In this document: positions 31,992 through 41,445 of the stretch, piece after piece
How positions within the stretch are numbered: position 1 is the first letter of the stretch
How the letters are laid out: each line of letters starts with the position of its first letter
Source of the DNA: CAUZIR01 sp034421295
GTDB taxonomy: Bacteria > Chloroflexota > Dehalococcoidia > Lucifugimonadales > UBA2962
Direction: 5' to 3'
Length of the DNA stretch: 64,000 bases
Assembly (NCBI GenBank): GCA_034421295.1
Contig: DAOUKM010000004.1
Span: 124,001-188,000 of the forward strand
Position numbers and translations under genes: made by a program
Notes under the pieces: model-generated
What the model was told of the DNA's origin: nothing
What the model saw: only the letters and a program-made list of their open reading frames with translations
Database searches by the model: none

Positions 31992-32786
31992 ATGACAGAG
32001 GGCCAGGACACGACGGGCACTGAGGGCGGGCCGACGACGGTCGTCCCGCCGGGCGCAGACGAGGTCAGGCAATCTCCCTGGTCATGGTGGTGGAGCGGGG
32101 CCCCCTGGATTGGGCTTGCGATTCTGTTCGGCGCTCTCGACCCGCGCGCCGGCCTGTTCATATTCGCCCTCGCGCTGGGAGTGGCGGTGACGATACCCCG
32201 CTACCTGATGTGGAGAAAGACCGTCTACTACATCACAGGCGACGGCGTGATCTTCCAGAGGGGTCTGCTCGGCACTCCGCAGATGTATTACCTGCCTGCC
32301 GAGAGCTTCCAGCGGATCGTGGAACGTCCGGGAGTCTTCGGCCGGCTTCTCGGCTACCACGCCATCGACATAAGGATGCGTGAGGGCGGAAGGGTCAGCC
32401 TGGCCTTCGTTCCGGCATCTTCGAATCTGACCGACCGGGTGATCCGGCTCAGGGACGCCCACTCGGACTACGACGAGGAGCAGGAGCTTCGCGAACTGGC
32501 GATCATCGAGGCGCGCCAGCGCGGCGAGGAGATTCCCTTCGAGCTGGATCAGGACCAGCAGCCCGCCGAGCAGGACCCGCCGGACGTGCAGCCCTACCCG
32601 GAGGCCGAGGCCGTGCTAGAGTCCGAGGCCGAGGCCGAGGCCGAGCCGGAGCGAACACCCGATCGTCCGGAGCGACGCGGGCGTTCCTCCCCCACCCAGG
32701 CGACCCAGTACCGGCCCAACTTCACCGGGTACGATCCCAAGCTGGGCAAGGGCGAAAAGGGGCGCGAGAAAGACAGGGGCAGGTGA
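31992..32786 (+). CDS. Bacterial PH-domain membrane protein with acidic tail
   Basis: 264-residue protein. Two hydrophobic segments near residues 35-52 and 54-70 anchor it, followed by a bPH2/DUF304-like domain (about 75-140; YYITGDGVIFQRGLLGTPQM, LPAESFQRIVERPGVFGRLLGYHAIDI). The last 100 residues are low complexity: Glu/Gln-rich, then an EAEAEAE repeat, then a basic Lys/Arg end. Function is unknown; such domains often sit at the membrane face. Its stop overlaps the next gene's GTG start (GTGA). Confidence 0.75.
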   Translation: MTEGQDTTGTEGGPTTVVPPGADEVRQSPWSWWWSGAPWIGLAILFGALDPRAGLFIFALALGVAVTIPRYLMWRKTVYYITGDGVIFQRGLLGTPQMYYLPAESFQRIVERPGVFGRLLGYHAIDIRMREGGRVSLAFVPASSNLTDRVIRLRDAHSDYDEEQELRELAIIEARQRGEEIPFELDQDQQPAEQDPPDVQPYPEAEAVLESEAEAEAEPERTPDRPERRGRSSPTQATQYRPNFTGYDPKLGKGEKGREKDRGR

Positions 32787-34084
32787 GGGCGGCCGGGGAC
32801 AGGCTGCTCCTGGTCAAGGCGGGTCGCCTGCTGGACGGGACCGGCGCGCCCGCCGTTGAAGACGGTGCCGTCCTGATTGACGGGGGGAGGATAGCCGCCG
32901 CCGGCCGCGCCTCGGAGGTGATCGCCCCAGAGGGCGCGCCGGTCGAGACGGTCGATTACCGCGATATGACGGTAATGCCGGGGATGGTTGACTGCCACAC
33001 TCACCACAACGGCTTCGGAGACGGGCGGGCGGGCGACGAGCTTGCCGAGATGCCCGACGAGATACTCGCCCTTAAGTCCGCCCGCAACGCCCGGACCAGC
33101 CTCTTTTCGGGCGTGACCACAATCCGCGAGAACGGTCCGAAGGCCTACACGATGCTCAGGCTCAGGGACGCCATGGAGCAGGGCATCGTCGACGGGCCCA
33201 GGATGGTGCTCTGCGGCCGTGCGGTAGCGATCATCGGCGGTCACATGGGGTATTTCGGCACCGTTGCAACCGGCGTCGATGAGGTGCGCGCGCAGGTCCG
33301 GCGCCTAGTCAAGGAGGGAGCCGACTACATCAAGGTAACAGCAACCGGCGGAACCACCGCGACATCCTTCCCCCTTCTTCCCTCGTTCAATGTCGACGAA
33401 CTGACCGCCCTGGCGGAGACGGCACACGGGCTCGGCAAGCTGACGGCGGCCCACTGCTCGTCCACCCAGGGGATCAGAAACTCCCTGGACGCGGGCATCG
33501 ACATGATCATCCACTGCATCTTCAGGGATGCAGACGGCACCGACACCTACCGGCCCGACGTCGTCGAGCGCATCGCCGAGGCGGGGGCCTATGTGAACCC
33601 GACCCTGCAGGTGCAGCGTGCCAGCGCCTGGGCGCTTAGGGACAGGAGGGCCGAGCGGCCGCTGACGAACGCCGAGCAGCGCAGCCTCGATGAGGCCGAG
33701 CGCAACCTGGAGCGGCGCATGGAAGACACCAGGCGCATGCTCGACACGGACGTCAAGATGATCACCGGCTCGGACTCGTCGTGGGCGGACTACAGGCTCG
33801 GTAACGCCGCCTACGAGACCGAACTGCTGGCGGAGGCCGGAATGTCGGGCCCGGCGGCCGTCGCCTCGATAACCGGGGACGCGGCAAGGTCCCTGGGAGT
33901 CGACGAGTCTGTCGGCACCCTCGAGCCCGGCAAGCACGCCGATCTGGTGGTGATCGATGGGCAGCCCGACCGCAGGGTCTCCGACCTGTGGAAGGTCGCC
34001 GACGTGTTTCTCGGGGGCCGGCGCGTCGACCGCGGCTCCTCCGACTCCCGCGCTCCCATCAGACAGCAGCCCCCGGCCGCATAG
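32783..34084 (+). CDS. Metal-dependent amidohydrolase, copy 1
   Basis: 433-residue amidohydrolase-superfamily enzyme. Metal-binding positions are visible: HTHH in MVDCHTHHNGFG (about 72-76), a probable carboxylated Lys in YIKVTATGG, His in AAHCSS and IHCIF, and the catalytic Asp in ITGSDSSW. The C-terminal SVGTLEPGKHADLVVIDGQP is the typical small beta-domain. It is closest to the imidazolonepropionase/aryldialkylphosphatase-like group; the substrate is not predictable. GTG start overlaps the previous gene. A paralogue lies 2 kb downstream. Confidence 0.88.
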   Translation: MRAAGDRLLLVKAGRLLDGTGAPAVEDGAVLIDGGRIAAAGRASEVIAPEGAPVETVDYRDMTVMPGMVDCHTHHNGFGDGRAGDELAEMPDEILALKSARNARTSLFSGVTTIRENGPKAYTMLRLRDAMEQGIVDGPRMVLCGRAVAIIGGHMGYFGTVATGVDEVRAQVRRLVKEGADYIKVTATGGTTATSFPLLPSFNVDELTALAETAHGLGKLTAAHCSSTQGIRNSLDAGIDMIIHCIFRDADGTDTYRPDVVERIAEAGAYVNPTLQVQRASAWALRDRRAERPLTNAEQRSLDEAERNLERRMEDTRRMLDTDVKMITGSDSSWADYRLGNAAYETELLAEAGMSGPAAVASITGDAARSLGVDESVGTLEPGKHADLVVIDGQPDRRVSDLWKVADVFLGGRRVDRGSSDSRAPIRQQPPAA

Positions 34085-34092
34085 CGCCCGCG

Positions 34093-36045
34093 ATGTCAGC
34101 CGCCGAGGGCCGCCTCCTCTGGGCGCCGACCAGGGCGCAGATGGAGTGTTCGAACGTGGCCAGATACATGCGCTGGCTGGGCGAGACCAGGGGGCTTAAC
34201 TTTTCGGACTACGAGTCCCTGTGGCGCTGGTCGGTGGACGATACGGAGGCGTTCTGGGCCTCGATATGGGAGTACTTCGGCATAAGGACCCAGCGGCCCT
34301 ACCGGCGCGTGCTCGCTGAGCGCACGATCCAGGGCGCCCGCTGGTTCGAGGGCGCTCTCATCAACTACGCAGAGCACGCCCTTTCGAGGCGCGACGACCA
34401 TCCCGCCCTGATCGCCCACTCCGAGACGCGTGCCTCCACCACGCTCTCATACCGGGAGCTCGCAGAGGCTGTGGCGAGCGCGGCCACGGGCCTGAGGCGG
34501 CTGGGCGTTGGAAGGGGTGATCGCGTGGCCGCGCTGGTGCCGAACATCCCCGAGGCGGTGATAGGACTGCTGGCGTGCGCCTCGATCGGCGCCGTATGGT
34601 CCAGCTGCGCCCCCGAGTTCGGCGTACGCAGCGTGATCGACCGCTTCCGCCAGATCGACCCGTCCGTCCTGCTCGCCGCCGACGGCTACACATACGGCGG
34701 GCGGAGGTTCGACCTGTCCCAAACGGTCGCAAGGGTCAGGGAGGGCCTTCCGGGCCTTAAGGCGACGGTCGTGATCCCATACCTGCAGCCGGAACGCCGA
34801 GCGGCTGAGGGAGTCGCCATCTGGCCGGACGAGATGACCGGGCCCGCCGCCGAACCGGTCTTTGAGCCCGTCCCGTTCGACCATCCGCTCTGGATCCTCT
34901 ATTCATCGGGCACCACCGGACCACCCAAGGCGATAGTCCAGGGCCACGGCGGCATACTGATCGACCACGTAAAGACGGCCTCTCTCAATCTCGATCTGGG
35001 GCCCGGCGACAGGCTGTTCTGGTACACCAGCACGGGGTGGATGATGTGGAATTTCCTCATGTCCGGCCTCCTGCTTCGGGGAACGATCGTGCTCTACGAC
35101 GGAGACCCGGCCCACCCGGACCTGATGGCGCTCTGGAGGCTGGCGGCCGATGTCCGGATCACCTACTTCGGCACGAGCGCACCCTTCATCCATGCCTGCC
35201 TGAGGGCCGGCTTGAGGCCGGGGGCGGAGGTCGACCTCTCCTGCATTAGGGGAGTCGGCTCGACCGGCTCTCCGCTCTCTGCCGAGGGGTTCGAGTGGGT
35301 CTACGGTTCGGTGGGCTCGGAACTGCTCCTTAACTCGTTCAGCGGGGGCACGGACATCTGCACCGGCATCGTGGGCGCCTGTCCGCTCGTGCCTGTGCGG
35401 GCGGGAGAGATACCCTGCCGTATCCTGGGCGCTCCCGTGGCGGCATTCGACGAGAGTGGAAACTCCGTCGTGGACGAGCTAGGTGAGCTGGTCCTCACCG
35501 GACCCATGCCGTCCATGCCCCTGCACCTCCTTAACGACGCGGACGGACGCCGGTTTCGGGAAAGCTACCTCACCCCCTACCGGAGCGCCTGGCGGCACGG
35601 GGACTTTGTGCGCATGACGCCGGGCGGAAGCTGCGTGATCTACGGCAGGTCCGATTCCACCCTCAACCGAGGCGGTATCCGGGCCGGCACCGCCGACTAC
35701 TACCGCGTCGTCGAGGATATGCCCGAGATACGCGACAGCCTGGTGGTCGACACGGGCGGCGCAGACGGCGATGGACGCCTGGTCCTCATGGTGGCGCTTG
35801 GCGAGGGTGACGTCCTCGACGCCGCTCTTATCGAGCGCATACGGCGCAGGATCAGGACCGAGCTCTCGCCGCGCCATGTTCCCGACGAGATACACCGCAT
35901 CGGGGAGGTGCCCAAGACCCTTAACGGAAAGAAGATGGAGGTCCCGGTAAAGCGGCTGCTCCAGGGCGCCGCCATCGACGATGTGGCGGCGGGCGGGGCC
36001 ATGGCGAACCCGGACTCGCTGGCCGCGATCATGGAGCTTAGGTGA
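34093..36045 (+). CDS. Acetoacetyl-CoA synthetase (acetoacetate-CoA ligase)
   Basis: 650-residue AMP-forming acyl-CoA synthetase. The long N-terminal ACS_N part (MRWLGETRGLNFSDYESLWRWSVDD, ARWFEGALINYAEHAL) and overall length match acetoacetate-CoA ligases rather than acetate ones. The AMP-binding P-loop is YSSGTTGPPKAIVQGHGG (about 274-291), and the C-terminal GRSDSTLNRGGIRAGTADYYRVVE plus PKTLNGKKMEVPVKRLL (catalytic Lys region) are typical. It would activate acetoacetate or a similar 3-keto acid to CoA. The ATG at 34093 is chosen from the family start. Flanked by two amidohydrolases. Confidence 0.88.
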   Translation: MSAAEGRLLWAPTRAQMECSNVARYMRWLGETRGLNFSDYESLWRWSVDDTEAFWASIWEYFGIRTQRPYRRVLAERTIQGARWFEGALINYAEHALSRRDDHPALIAHSETRASTTLSYRELAEAVASAATGLRRLGVGRGDRVAALVPNIPEAVIGLLACASIGAVWSSCAPEFGVRSVIDRFRQIDPSVLLAADGYTYGGRRFDLSQTVARVREGLPGLKATVVIPYLQPERRAAEGVAIWPDEMTGPAAEPVFEPVPFDHPLWILYSSGTTGPPKAIVQGHGGILIDHVKTASLNLDLGPGDRLFWYTSTGWMMWNFLMSGLLLRGTIVLYDGDPAHPDLMALWRLAADVRITYFGTSAPFIHACLRAGLRPGAEVDLSCIRGVGSTGSPLSAEGFEWVYGSVGSELLLNSFSGGTDICTGIVGACPLVPVRAGEIPCRILGAPVAAFDESGNSVVDELGELVLTGPMPSMPLHLLNDADGRRFRESYLTPYRSAWRHGDFVRMTPGGSCVIYGRSDSTLNRGGIRAGTADYYRVVEDMPEIRDSLVVDTGGADGDGRLVLMVALGEGDVLDAALIERIRRRIRTELSPRHVPDEIHRIGEVPKTLNGKKMEVPVKRLLQGAAIDDVAAGGAMANPDSLAAIMELR

Positions 36046-36117
36046 GCCGAACGTTTAATATGAGCCAATCGAGCCCGCGTGAGTCGTCCGGGACGTTCGC
36101 GGGTCAGATCCGGAGGC

Positions 36118-37380
36118 ATGGAGTTGAGTGACGGTTTCACGCTGCTTAAGGGTGCCCGCCTGATCGACGGGCTGGGCGGACCGCCGCTCGAGCGCGGGGC
36201 GGTCCTGATGCAGGGCGCCCGTATCCGTGAGGTGGGAACCGAGGAGGCGGTGGCCGCCCCCGAGGGGGCCGCGGTCGAGGTCTTCGACTACCCGGAGATG
36301 ACCATCATGCCGGGCCTGGTCGACTGTCACGTCCACCTGATCAGCCTCGGCGACGGCCGGGCCGGAGACGACCTCACGCTGCTCCCGGACGAGATCCTCA
36401 CCCTCCAGGCGGCAAAAAACGCGCGCAATCACCTCTACTCCGGTGTCACCACGGTCCGGGACTGCGGGGCCAAGAACAGGACGACGTTCCTTCTCCGAGA
36501 GGCCATGGAGATGGGCATCACGGTAGGGCCGCGGCTGGTACTGACCGGACGCCCCATCGCCATCATCGGCGGCCACCTGAGCTACTTCGGCTCGCCGGCC
36601 ACCGGTCCCACCGAGTGCAGGGCGGCCGTCCGCCAGCTAATCAAGGAGGGGGCGGACTTCATCAAGGTCACCGCGACCGGCGGCAGCACGCGCACATCGC
36701 TGCGCTTCCACGCCTCCTTCACCCTTGAGGAGTTGGCCGCGATTACCGACGAGGTCCACAAGTTCGGAAGGCACGTCGTCGCGCACTGCACGTCATCGGA
36801 CGGCCTGACCAACGCCCTCGACGCAGGGGTCGACACGATCGTCCACGCCATACACGCCGAACCTGACGGGACCTACCGCTACCGGCCCGAACTGACCGAG
36901 CGGATCATCGAGCAGGGTGTCTTCATCAACCCGACGCTGCACGCCATCCGCCACCAGATATGGTTCCTCGAGAGCAAGCTTGAGCGCGAGGGACTCACCG
37001 AGGCCGAACAGTCAGGCCTGGACGATCTGCGCGCCGGCTACTCGAGCCACGCCGAGTTCGTGGTCCGAATGAGGGAGGCGGGAGTCACCATGGTCGCAGG
37101 CTCCGACTCGGCCTGGCTCAACTACGAGATGGGTCAGTTCCAGCACGAGCTCGAGGCGATGACGACCGTCGGCATGTCCCCCCTAGAGGTGATCACATCG
37201 GCGACCTCGGACTCGGCCCGGTCATGCCGCGTGGACGGAGAGACCGGAGCCCTCGCCGCCGGGCGGCGCGGGGACGTGATCGTGGTGGATGGGGACCCCT
37301 CGGAAGACATCTCGGCTCTGTGGAATGTCGCCGACGTGTTCGCCGACGGCGAGAGGGTCGACAGGGGCAACTTCGTATAG
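36118..37380 (+). CDS. Metal-dependent amidohydrolase, copy 2
   Basis: 420-residue paralogue of the enzyme at 32783, similar along the whole length. Conserved positions recur: HVHL in VDCHVHLISLG, FIKVTATGGSTRTS, VAHCTSSDG, IVHAIHAE and VAGSDSAW. Here the first metal motif is H-x-H followed by Leu rather than the HTHH of copy 1. The start at 36118 follows CGGAGG, with an in-frame GTG upstream less likely. Only about 70 bp separates it from the acyl-CoA synthetase, suggesting one transcript. Substrate unknown. Confidence 0.88.
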   Translation: MELSDGFTLLKGARLIDGLGGPPLERGAVLMQGARIREVGTEEAVAAPEGAAVEVFDYPEMTIMPGLVDCHVHLISLGDGRAGDDLTLLPDEILTLQAAKNARNHLYSGVTTVRDCGAKNRTTFLLREAMEMGITVGPRLVLTGRPIAIIGGHLSYFGSPATGPTECRAAVRQLIKEGADFIKVTATGGSTRTSLRFHASFTLEELAAITDEVHKFGRHVVAHCTSSDGLTNALDAGVDTIVHAIHAEPDGTYRYRPELTERIIEQGVFINPTLHAIRHQIWFLESKLEREGLTEAEQSGLDDLRAGYSSHAEFVVRMREAGVTMVAGSDSAWLNYEMGQFQHELEAMTTVGMSPLEVITSATSDSARSCRVDGETGALAAGRRGDVIVVDGDPSEDISALWNVADVFADGERVDRGNFV

Positions 37381-37453
37381 CTCGACCCGGCACCCGGGCA
37401 GCCGGTATCTTGGGCGCCGCGGCCCGGGCGCGGCGGTCCGTGGCGACTGACCG

Positions 37454-39616
37454 ATGAGCGAAGAATTCGCCCTAGTTAAGGACCTGGCGATCATCATGGC
37501 CGTGGCCGGAGCCGCGGTCATCATATTCCGCCGCTTCAGGCTGCCCACCGTCCTCGGCTACATCCTGGCCGGGGTGGCGGTGGGGCCGTTCACCTTCCCT
37601 CACCCCCCGGTCGAGAACGTGGCCATAATACGGCTTCTCGCCGACCTCGGGCTCGTGCTCTTGCTGTTCGCGGTAGGCCTGGAGTTCGGGTGGCGCAACA
37701 TCCGCCGCGTCGGCCTTGGCGTCCTCCTCATCGGAACCGTAGAGATGCTCATCATGATCTCCCTGGGCTACCAGCTTGGCAGGCTCCTGGGCTGGACGGG
37801 CCTGGAGTCTATCTTCCTGGGCTCTGCGATGGCGATCAGCAGCTCGGCCATACTCATCAAGGTGCTGAGCGACACAGGTCAGCTCGGATCGCGGGTCGGC
37901 CGTCTGATCATAGGCATCCTGGTGATCGAGGACTTCGTCGCAGTCGTCCTGCTCACGCTCCTTTCAGGGGTGGCCGCCACCGAGTCCACCTCTGCAGCGG
38001 ACATCGGCTGGCTGGTCGCAAAGCTGGCCATCTTCGGCGCGGCGTCGCTGACCATCGGGACCATCGTGGTGCCCCGTCTGATGGGGTTCGTCGCCCGGCT
38101 CAGATCCTCTGAGGCCATGGTGATTACGAGCCTGGCGCTCTGCTTTTGCCTGGCGCTCGTCGGGGAAACCCTCGGGGTGTCGGCCGCCGCCGGGGCCTTT
38201 CTGATCGGTGCGGTGATCGGCGACACCAAGGACGCAGAGCAGGTGTCCGGCTCACTGTCCCCCATCAGGGACATGTTCGGGGCGATCTTCTTCGTTTCGA
38301 TAGGCATGCTTATCGAGGTGCGAGCCCTGCCCGACAACATAGTGCCCGCGCTGATCATCATGGCGGTCTTCATGGTCGGCAAGGTGGTGGCCGACACGCT
38401 AGGCTCCTTCGCATCCGGGCAGTCTCTTCCCACCTCGTTCAGGGTCGGCATGGGAATGTCCCAGTCGGGCGAGTTCTCCCTTGCGATGATCAAGTCAGGG
38501 GTCGAGAACGGGGCCATCGGCACCTTCGTCTACCAGGCCTTCACGGCGGCACTGGCAATCAATACGCTCGTCTACCCGTTCGTCTTCAGATCCGCCGACC
38601 GGGCGGCGGCCCTCGTCGATCGTTACGCCCCTCCGACCGCAAAGCGCTATGCCCTTGACAAGGCCGCCGCCTTCCAGCGCTTTCGAACCCGGCTTCAGGT
38701 CGACCCGGACTTCGCCGCCGAAATCCGCAGATCGGCCCGGGCGCTGCTGGTCAATCTGTCGGTCATCGTCATAATCATCGGCGTCGGCACCCTGGGCGTT
38801 GAGTTCGCACCACAGATCGCATCGGCCCTCGGCGTCCCGGCGGCGGTGGCGGGCAGCGTGGTCGGGGTGGCAGTTCTCGCCCTCTGCTTTCCGCCCCTGG
38901 TGGCCGGCTGGCGCGCCCTTCAGGAGATCTCCTACCGCGTAACCTCGCGGCTCGCGCGCATACCCACCACCGACCTGACCGCGCCCAGGCCGCTTCGCCG
39001 GCTGATCGCAGAGTCGGTCACGGTAGTGGTGCTGCTCTTCATCGGCCTGTGGTCGATCCCCCTGCTGGGGCGCCTACTGGCACTAGGCTCCCTCGCCGCT
39101 CCCGTCCCGCTGCTGGTCATCGCCGCGATCGTCGCCCTCGGGTTCAGGTCCCTGAGGCGGATCCACGCTGAGCTGGTACGGGCCTTCAGTGGCACCTTCC
39201 TGCAGCCGGAGGGCGGGGAGACCGAGGCCGTCCCCGGACCGGCCGCCGACGCGGGCCCGGGCGTGAGCCGCGCCGAGGCGGAGATGAGGGCCCTTGCGGC
39301 GGCAAGCGCAGACCGCGCCCCTTACGCATCCCGCATGGCAACCGAAGGGATGGTTTGGGACGTGGTCGACTCAACGCAGGAGCGCGGATACCACATCGTA
39401 ACGCTCGAGTTCCGGGCCGAGGGAGTAGTCGGGGGCGACGCAGGCCAAGAGGAGTTCTACATCGACCTCTCGGGCGACGTGAGGCTCAGGCAGGTAGTCA
39501 ACTGGCCCAGAACCCGCCCCAGGCGGATACCGATGCCCGCCCTATACGGGGTGGCGCTAGCCGTGCTCGGCGGCCTGACCGCCCTGAGCCTGGTCCTGGT
39601 CTCACGGGGTCCGTGA
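37454..39616 (+). CDS. CPA2-family monovalent cation:proton antiporter with unusual C-terminal region
   Basis: 720-residue membrane protein. The first 380 residues are a Na+/H+ (K+/H+) exchanger domain with about 12 helices, including AISSSAILIKVLSDTG and FVSIGMLIEVRALP, similar to KefB-like transporters. Instead of a TrkA-N/RCK regulatory domain, a further block follows with four to five more membrane helices (about 430-580), then a cytoplasmic stretch (EMRALAAASADR...) and a final helix near 700. No nucleotide-binding Gly-rich motif is seen. The transported ion cannot be assigned. Confidence 0.85.
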   Translation: MSEEFALVKDLAIIMAVAGAAVIIFRRFRLPTVLGYILAGVAVGPFTFPHPPVENVAIIRLLADLGLVLLLFAVGLEFGWRNIRRVGLGVLLIGTVEMLIMISLGYQLGRLLGWTGLESIFLGSAMAISSSAILIKVLSDTGQLGSRVGRLIIGILVIEDFVAVVLLTLLSGVAATESTSAADIGWLVAKLAIFGAASLTIGTIVVPRLMGFVARLRSSEAMVITSLALCFCLALVGETLGVSAAAGAFLIGAVIGDTKDAEQVSGSLSPIRDMFGAIFFVSIGMLIEVRALPDNIVPALIIMAVFMVGKVVADTLGSFASGQSLPTSFRVGMGMSQSGEFSLAMIKSGVENGAIGTFVYQAFTAALAINTLVYPFVFRSADRAAALVDRYAPPTAKRYALDKAAAFQRFRTRLQVDPDFAAEIRRSARALLVNLSVIVIIIGVGTLGVEFAPQIASALGVPAAVAGSVVGVAVLALCFPPLVAGWRALQEISYRVTSRLARIPTTDLTAPRPLRRLIAESVTVVVLLFIGLWSIPLLGRLLALGSLAAPVPLLVIAAIVALGFRSLRRIHAELVRAFSGTFLQPEGGETEAVPGPAADAGPGVSRAEAEMRALAAASADRAPYASRMATEGMVWDVVDSTQERGYHIVTLEFRAEGVVGGDAGQEEFYIDLSGDVRLRQVVNWPRTRPRRIPMPALYGVALAVLGGLTALSLVLVSRGP

Positions 39617-39656
39617 CCGCCGCAACAGGGCGGGCGGCCACGGCCTGAGGGAGCGC

Positions 39657-40511
39657 CTACTTTTCGATCGGCGCACCCACAATGCTTCCGTACTCGGTCC
39701 ACGACCCGTCGTAGTTGCGGACCTTGCTCATGCCCAGGATCTGGGTGAGCACGAACCACGTGTGCGAGGATCGCTCGCCGATCCGGCAGTAGGCGATCAC
39801 CTCGCGGTTGCCCTTGATGCCCTGCGAGCCGTAGATGTACCGGAGCTCTTCGACCGGCTTGAACGTGCCGTCCTCGGCCACTGCGTTGGCCCAAGGGATG
39901 TTGGCGGCACCCGGGATGTGGCCGCCTCGCTGTGACCCCTCCTGGGGCAGGTGGGGCGGCGCGAGCAGTTCGCCGGAGAACTCGGCGGGAGCCCGAACGT
40001 CGACCAGGCCGACGTTGTTGGCGGTCTGCGCAACGGACAGCACGTAGTCCCTGGTGGCGCGGATGCTCGTGTCGGGATCGGTCGCCCGGTAGATGCGCTT
40101 GGGGCGGTTGGGCAGGTCGGTGGTGATGGGACGGCCCTCGTCGATCCACTTCTGGCGTCCGCCGTTCATGATCTTAAGGCGCCTGTGTCCGTAGAGCCTG
40201 AGCTGCCAGAAGGCGTAGGTGGCGAACCAGTTGTGGTTGTCACCGTAGAGGACGACGGTGTGGGCCCTTGTGATCCCTGAGCCACCCATCAGCCTCTGAA
40301 TCTGCTGCTTGCTGAGTATGTCGCGGGTGACCTCGTCGTTGAGCTGGGTGGTCCAGTTCCATCCAACGGCCCCAGGTATGTGCCCCTGCGCGTATGCCTC
40401 CTTATCGACATCGACCTCGACCAGGACGACGTTCTCGCTGTCCAGGTTCTCGGCGACCCAGTCCGTCTCGACGATCGACTCGGGATGAGCAACCCTTGCT
40501 GCCATTTCCAA
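39657..40511 (-). CDS. Thiosulfate sulfurtransferase-type tandem rhodanese
   Basis: 284-residue protein with two rhodanese domains. The N-terminal domain (about 13-132) has Asp91 at the usual catalytic place and is inactive. The C-terminal domain (about 150-284) has the active loop CRIGERS with Cys242. GHIPGAVGWNW and GHIPGAANIPW are the paired structural motifs. The positively charged CRIGER loop suits thiosulfate. It lies 70 bp downstream of a MoeB/ThiF-like gene, so it may supply sulfur to that pathway. Start at 40511 or 40505. Confidence 0.9.
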   Translation of the reverse strand: MEMAARVAHPESIVETDWVAENLDSENVVLVEVDVDKEAYAQGHIPGAVGWNWTTQLNDEVTRDILSKQQIQRLMGGSGITRAHTVVLYGDNHNWFATYAFWQLRLYGHRRLKIMNGGRQKWIDEGRPITTDLPNRPKRIYRATDPDTSIRATRDYVLSVAQTANNVGLVDVRAPAEFSGELLAPPHLPQEGSQRGGHIPGAANIPWANAVAEDGTFKPVEELRYIYGSQGIKGNREVIAYCRIGERSSHTWFVLTQILGMSKVRNYDGSWTEYGSIVGAPIEK

Positions 40512-40581
40512 CCTCCTCCTATCTGTGTGGTTGTGGAGGGCCCCGGAAGAGGCCCGGATGTTTCCCGCCGGGGTTGGCCGG

Positions 40582-41445
40582 CTAGCCCACCGGCGGGGTG
40601 CCGCAGAACTGGTCGTAGTCGATTAGTTTGGTAATGGTCGGATTGTCTCCGCACAGCGGGCAGGATGCGTCACGCCTGAGCCTGACGGAGCGAAACTCCA
40701 TGTCCAGGGCGTCGATCAGCAGCAGCCGGCCGCTGAGCGATGTCCCGATTCCCATGATCAGCTTTACGGTCTCGGTTGCCTGGATGGTGCCCACCATCCC
40801 CGGCAGCATTCCCAGCACGCCCGCCTCCGCGCAGCTCGGCACCTCACCCGGGGGCGGGGGCTCGGGGAACAGGCACCTGTAGCAGCTCTCCCCAGGCAGA
40901 TACACCGTCGCCTGCCCGTCGAACAGCAGAATGCTGCCGTCGACCAGGGGCTTTCCGGCAAGGTACGAGGCGTCGTTTACCAGGTACCGCGTGGCGAAGT
41001 TGTCCACGCCGTTTACGATCACGTCGTAGCCGGAGATTATCTCCATGGCGTTCTCCGAGTTGAGCGGAGCCTCGTGTGCAACGACGTTGACGTCCTTGTT
41101 ATAGGCCTTCAGCGTCTCGGTGGCCGACTGAACCTTGGATTTGCCCACGTCATCGTCGGTATGCAGGATCTGGCGCTGCAGGTTGGTAACGTCGACATCA
41201 TCGAAGTCGACGATGCCCAGCGTGCCCACGCCGGCAAGCGCCAGGTAGACGGCTATCGGGGACCCGAGTCCGCCCGCTCCGACCACCAGCACCCTCGCGT
41301 TGATCAGGGCGCGCTGCCCGGACGAGCCCACCTGGGGCATTATGATGTGCCGGCTGTAGCGCCTGACCTGGTAGGGGGTGAGGGCCTGCCCGGCGGCTAC
41401 GGCGGTTGCCGCGAGTCCGTTCGTCTTGGTCTTGGTGGTCGTCAT
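40582..41445 (-). CDS. ThiF/MoeB-type adenylyltransferase (E1-like)
   Basis: 287-residue E1-like enzyme that adenylates the C-terminal Gly of a sulfur-carrier protein for molybdopterin, thiamine or cysteine synthesis. YSRHIIMPQVGSSGQRAL and the nucleotide loop VVGAGGLGSPIA are clear. Zinc ligands are two C-x2-C pairs (CYRC and CPLC). It lacks the C-terminal rhodanese fusion of MOCS3-like forms; a separate rhodanese follows. No ThiS/MoaD gene is nearby. The ATG at 41445 precedes the family N-terminus after a Thr/Lys-rich leader; upstream open frame looks non-coding. Confidence 0.88.
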   Translation of the reverse strand: MTTTKTKTNGLAATAVAAGQALTPYQVRRYSRHIIMPQVGSSGQRALINARVLVVGAGGLGSPIAVYLALAGVGTLGIVDFDDVDVTNLQRQILHTDDDVGKSKVQSATETLKAYNKDVNVVAHEAPLNSENAMEIISGYDVIVNGVDNFATRYLVNDASYLAGKPLVDGSILLFDGQATVYLPGESCYRCLFPEPPPPGEVPSCAEAGVLGMLPGMVGTIQATETVKLIMGIGTSLSGRLLLIDALDMEFRSVRLRRDASCPLCGDNPTITKLIDYDQFCGTPPVG

